Shown here in pieces: positions 5,297 to 6,556 of a stretch of 6,556 nucleotides of DNA. Each line of letters opens with the position of its first letter. Position 1 is the stretch's first letter. This DNA is from Lachnospiraceae bacterium UBA3310 (GTDB taxonomy: Bacteria; Bacillota; Clostridia; Lachnospirales; Lachnospiraceae). The stretch lies in the NCBI GenBank assembly GCA_002361355.1, contig DESQ01000006.1:1-6556 (forward strand), read 5' to 3'. The notes under the pieces were generated by a model. That model had not been told where the DNA came from. It worked only from the letters and a program-made list of their open reading frames with translations, and searched no databases. Position numbers and translations under genes: made by a program.

Positions 5297-5836
5297 ATGA
5301 AAACACAAAACACACAGGCGGTTTCTTTCAAAACCGCTCGCTCTCATGCGCTTTTTCTGGCGCAGGCGGCCATGATCGCCGCACTCTACATTGTGTTGAC
5401 CATTATCGCAAACGCTTTGGGATTGGCCAACTACATGATTCAGGTTCGTTTTTCCGAAGCGCTCACCATTCTTCCGTATTTCACCCCAGCCGCTATACCG
5501 GGACTTTTTATCGGATGTCTGTTAAGCAATATTCTGACAGGCTGCGCGCTGCCCGACATTGTTTTCGGCAGTCTTGCCACGCTGCTGGGCGCGCTCGGCA
5601 CCTATGCACTCCGTAAATGGAAATGGTGTGCGCCGGTCAGCCCGATTATTGCCAACACGATTATTGTTCCGCTCATCCTGGTCTATGGCTATGGCCTGCT
5701 GATGGAGGGCATGTCCCTTGTACAGTGCCTCGGCTTCTACTGTCTGACCGTTGGAGCGGGAGAAGTCATTTCCTGCGGTATTCTGGGGATGATCCTTCTT
5801 ACCGTACTGGAGAAATACAAAGGGCGGATCTTTTAG
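5297..5836 (+). CDS. queT: QueT-family queuosine-precursor transporter
   Basis: This is a small, very hydrophobic membrane protein of the QueT family, predicted to import queuosine precursors such as preQ1 for tRNA modification. It probably acts as the substrate-binding component of an energy-coupling-factor transporter using a shared ATPase module encoded elsewhere. Of 179 residues, about 1-17 form a polar cytoplasmic start. Membrane segments are likely at about 18-40, 55-80, 85-104, 115-136 and 143-172. The conserved stretches VRFSEALTILPYFTPAAIPG (50-69) followed by LFIGCLLSNILTG (70-82), and DIVFGSLATLLGAL (87-100), are the family hallmark. Its own promoter and structured leader imply regulation separate from the upstream operon, plausibly by the transported compound. 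The ATG is preceded by AAGGAG at 5281-5286. The last codons overlap the stop of the converging HAD gene. Function is by family; substrate is not proved by sequence. Confidence 0.9.
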   Translation: MKTQNTQAVSFKTARSHALFLAQAAMIAALYIVLTIIANALGLANYMIQVRFSEALTILPYFTPAAIPGLFIGCLLSNILTGCALPDIVFGSLATLLGALGTYALRKWKWCAPVSPIIANTIIVPLILVYGYGLLMEGMSLVQCLGFYCLTVGAGEVISCGILGMILLTVLEKYKGRIF

Positions 5837-5848
5837 ATCACGCCCTTT
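5819..5848. terminator. Shared hairpin at the convergent gene ends, likely bidirectional terminator
   Basis: AAAGGGCGGATC (5819-5830) pairs with GATCACGCCCTTT (5836-5848) to give 12 bp with a single bulged A at 5840 and loop TTTTA. Both stop codons lie inside: TAG of queT at 5834-5836 and TAA of the HAD gene at 5833-5835. The A-tract, GC-rich core and T-tract form on both strands, although the T-runs past the stem are short and broken. The arms are also coding sequence for both proteins. Confidence 0.55.
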
Positions 5849-6507
5849 AACATCTTTTCCAAATATTCCTTCACCTGAAATAAATCCTCAAACACTGCCT
5901 CGCTTAAGTCCCGCATCTCCTCTGTTGCCGGCATCATATCCGGCACCATAACAGGATGCAGGCCTGCGCTGTGTGCCGACCGGATGCCATTGTAGGAATC
6001 CTCGATGGCATATGACTTTTCGGGAGGGACTCCCATGCGCTCACAGGTCATCAGATAAATGTCCGGAGCAGGCTTGCTGTTTTTCAAAAGATCGCCGCCC
6101 ACCACTGTCTGAAAATATTCATAAAGCCCGGCATCCTTTAGCTCCTGCGTTACAACCGCCAGTCTGGTGGAGGAAGCCAATCCGAGCGGAATTTTCTCCT
6201 CCCGCAGATATGTCAGGATTTCCCGCGCGCCCGCCTTTACCGGCAATCCCTCTTTTTCCGTTATCTCATGAAACAGAACTGAACTCTCCGCGCTGAATTT
6301 CTCATAGGGAAACATCTTTCCGTAATGCTCGTCCACAATCTCTCTTGTGCGGACTTTGTTCGTCCCGATACATCTCATAAAGACTTCGCCTATGTCGGGA
6401 ATCCCGTATCTTTTCCCGATACTCTCCCAGCAATCCAGAACCAGTCTCTCGCTGTCAAAAATCGTGCCGTCCATGTCAAAGATCACCGCAATACCCGGTT
6501 CTTTCAT
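5833..6507 (-). CDS. HAD-superfamily phosphatase/beta-phosphoglucomutase-like hydrolase
   Basis: This is a soluble haloacid-dehalogenase-type enzyme acting on small phosphorylated metabolites through a phospho-aspartate intermediate. All four HAD motifs are present: motif I FDMDGT (10-15; nucleophile D11, acid/base D13), motif II GLASSTR (109-115), motif III lysine K145 in SKPAPD, and motif IV IEDSYNGI (168-175). Residues of about 16-88 form a helical C1-type cap. With 224 residues it fits the subfamily I group that includes beta-phosphoglucomutase, phosphoglycolate phosphatase and sugar-phosphate phosphatases. The sequence alone does not decide the substrate. ATG at 6507 is preceded on the minus strand by AGGAAGGGG (6524-6516), 8 nt upstream. 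It converges with queT and overlaps it by 4 bp, so it is a separate transcription unit with no evident functional link. No clear promoter is visible before the right edge. Confidence 0.9.
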   Translation of the reverse strand: MKEPGIAVIFDMDGTIFDSERLVLDCWESIGKRYGIPDIGEVFMRCIGTNKVRTREIVDEHYGKMFPYEKFSAESSVLFHEITEKEGLPVKAGAREILTYLREEKIPLGLASSTRLAVVTQELKDAGLYEYFQTVVGGDLLKNSKPAPDIYLMTCERMGVPPEKSYAIEDSYNGIRSAHSAGLHPVMVPDMMPATEEMRDLSEAVFEDLFQVKEYLEKMLKGVI

Positions 6508-6533
6508 CCTCTTTTCCCCTTCCTATTCTTTTC

Positions 6534-6554
6534 GGTAGTGTCAAGTTTTCTACC
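6534..6554. repeat. Short inverted repeat at the right edge
   Basis: GGTAG (6534-6538) pairs with CTACC (6550-6554) around an 11-nt loop. On the minus strand the loop contains TTGACA (6544-6539), pointing toward the HAD gene. It could be part of a promoter region, an operator or the end of a repeat or insertion element that continues outside the window; too little is visible to choose. Confidence 0.3.
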
Positions 6555-6556
6555 CT

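Noticed and set aside
6516..6544. Minus-strand promoter for the HAD gene using TTGACA at 6544-6539
   Set aside because: The -10 position 17 bp downstream reads AAGGGG or similar, with no plausible hexamer at 16-18 bp.

Overview
The window reads as ordinary chromosome of a low-to-medium GC Gram-positive anaerobe, most likely a member of the Clostridia and probably Lachnospiraceae-like. The basis is strong AGGAG-type ribosome binding sites, AT-rich intergenic DNA between moderate-GC genes, a DnaD/DnaB-type primosome gene next to a DnaC/DnaI-type loader, and a QueT-family transporter. The taxon is an inference from gene content; no rRNA or other marker is present.

Layout. Positions 1-287 are AT-rich and non-coding and end in a good sigma-A-type promoter (229-257) for murC (288-1667, peptidoglycan precursor synthesis). 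Positions 1668-1919 are non-coding. They hold a 15-bp perfect inverted repeat and a cluster of DnaA-box-like TCCACA motifs (1677-1783), followed by an extended -10 promoter (1859-1867). Three same-strand genes with short gaps follow: a DnaD-domain primosome protein with tandem C-terminal domains (1920-2951), an AAA+ helicase loader (2961-3917, GTG start) and a divergent ribose-phosphate pyrophosphokinase-like protein (3935-5122). A 174-bp gap then carries a promoter and a run of four hairpins leading to the ribosome binding site of queT (5297-5836), a predicted queuosine-precursor transporter. A HAD-family phosphatase/phosphomutase (5833-6507) is on the minus strand. It converges on queT and overlaps it by 4 bp, and the two gene ends together form one hairpin.

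How the parts fit. The primosome protein and the loader would act together to load the replicative helicase. DnaA-box-like sites in front of their operon suggest coupling to initiation, which is an inference. The Prs-like gene would supply PRPP for nucleotide synthesis, a plausible but unproven functional link to replication. The queT leader looks built for RNA-level control, but I could not match it convincingly to a known preQ1 riboswitch class. I found no CRISPR array, tRNA, rRNA or complete mobile element. The most promising leads are the DnaA-box cluster, the queT leader, the substituted phosphoribosyl loop of the Prs-like protein and the shared terminal hairpin.
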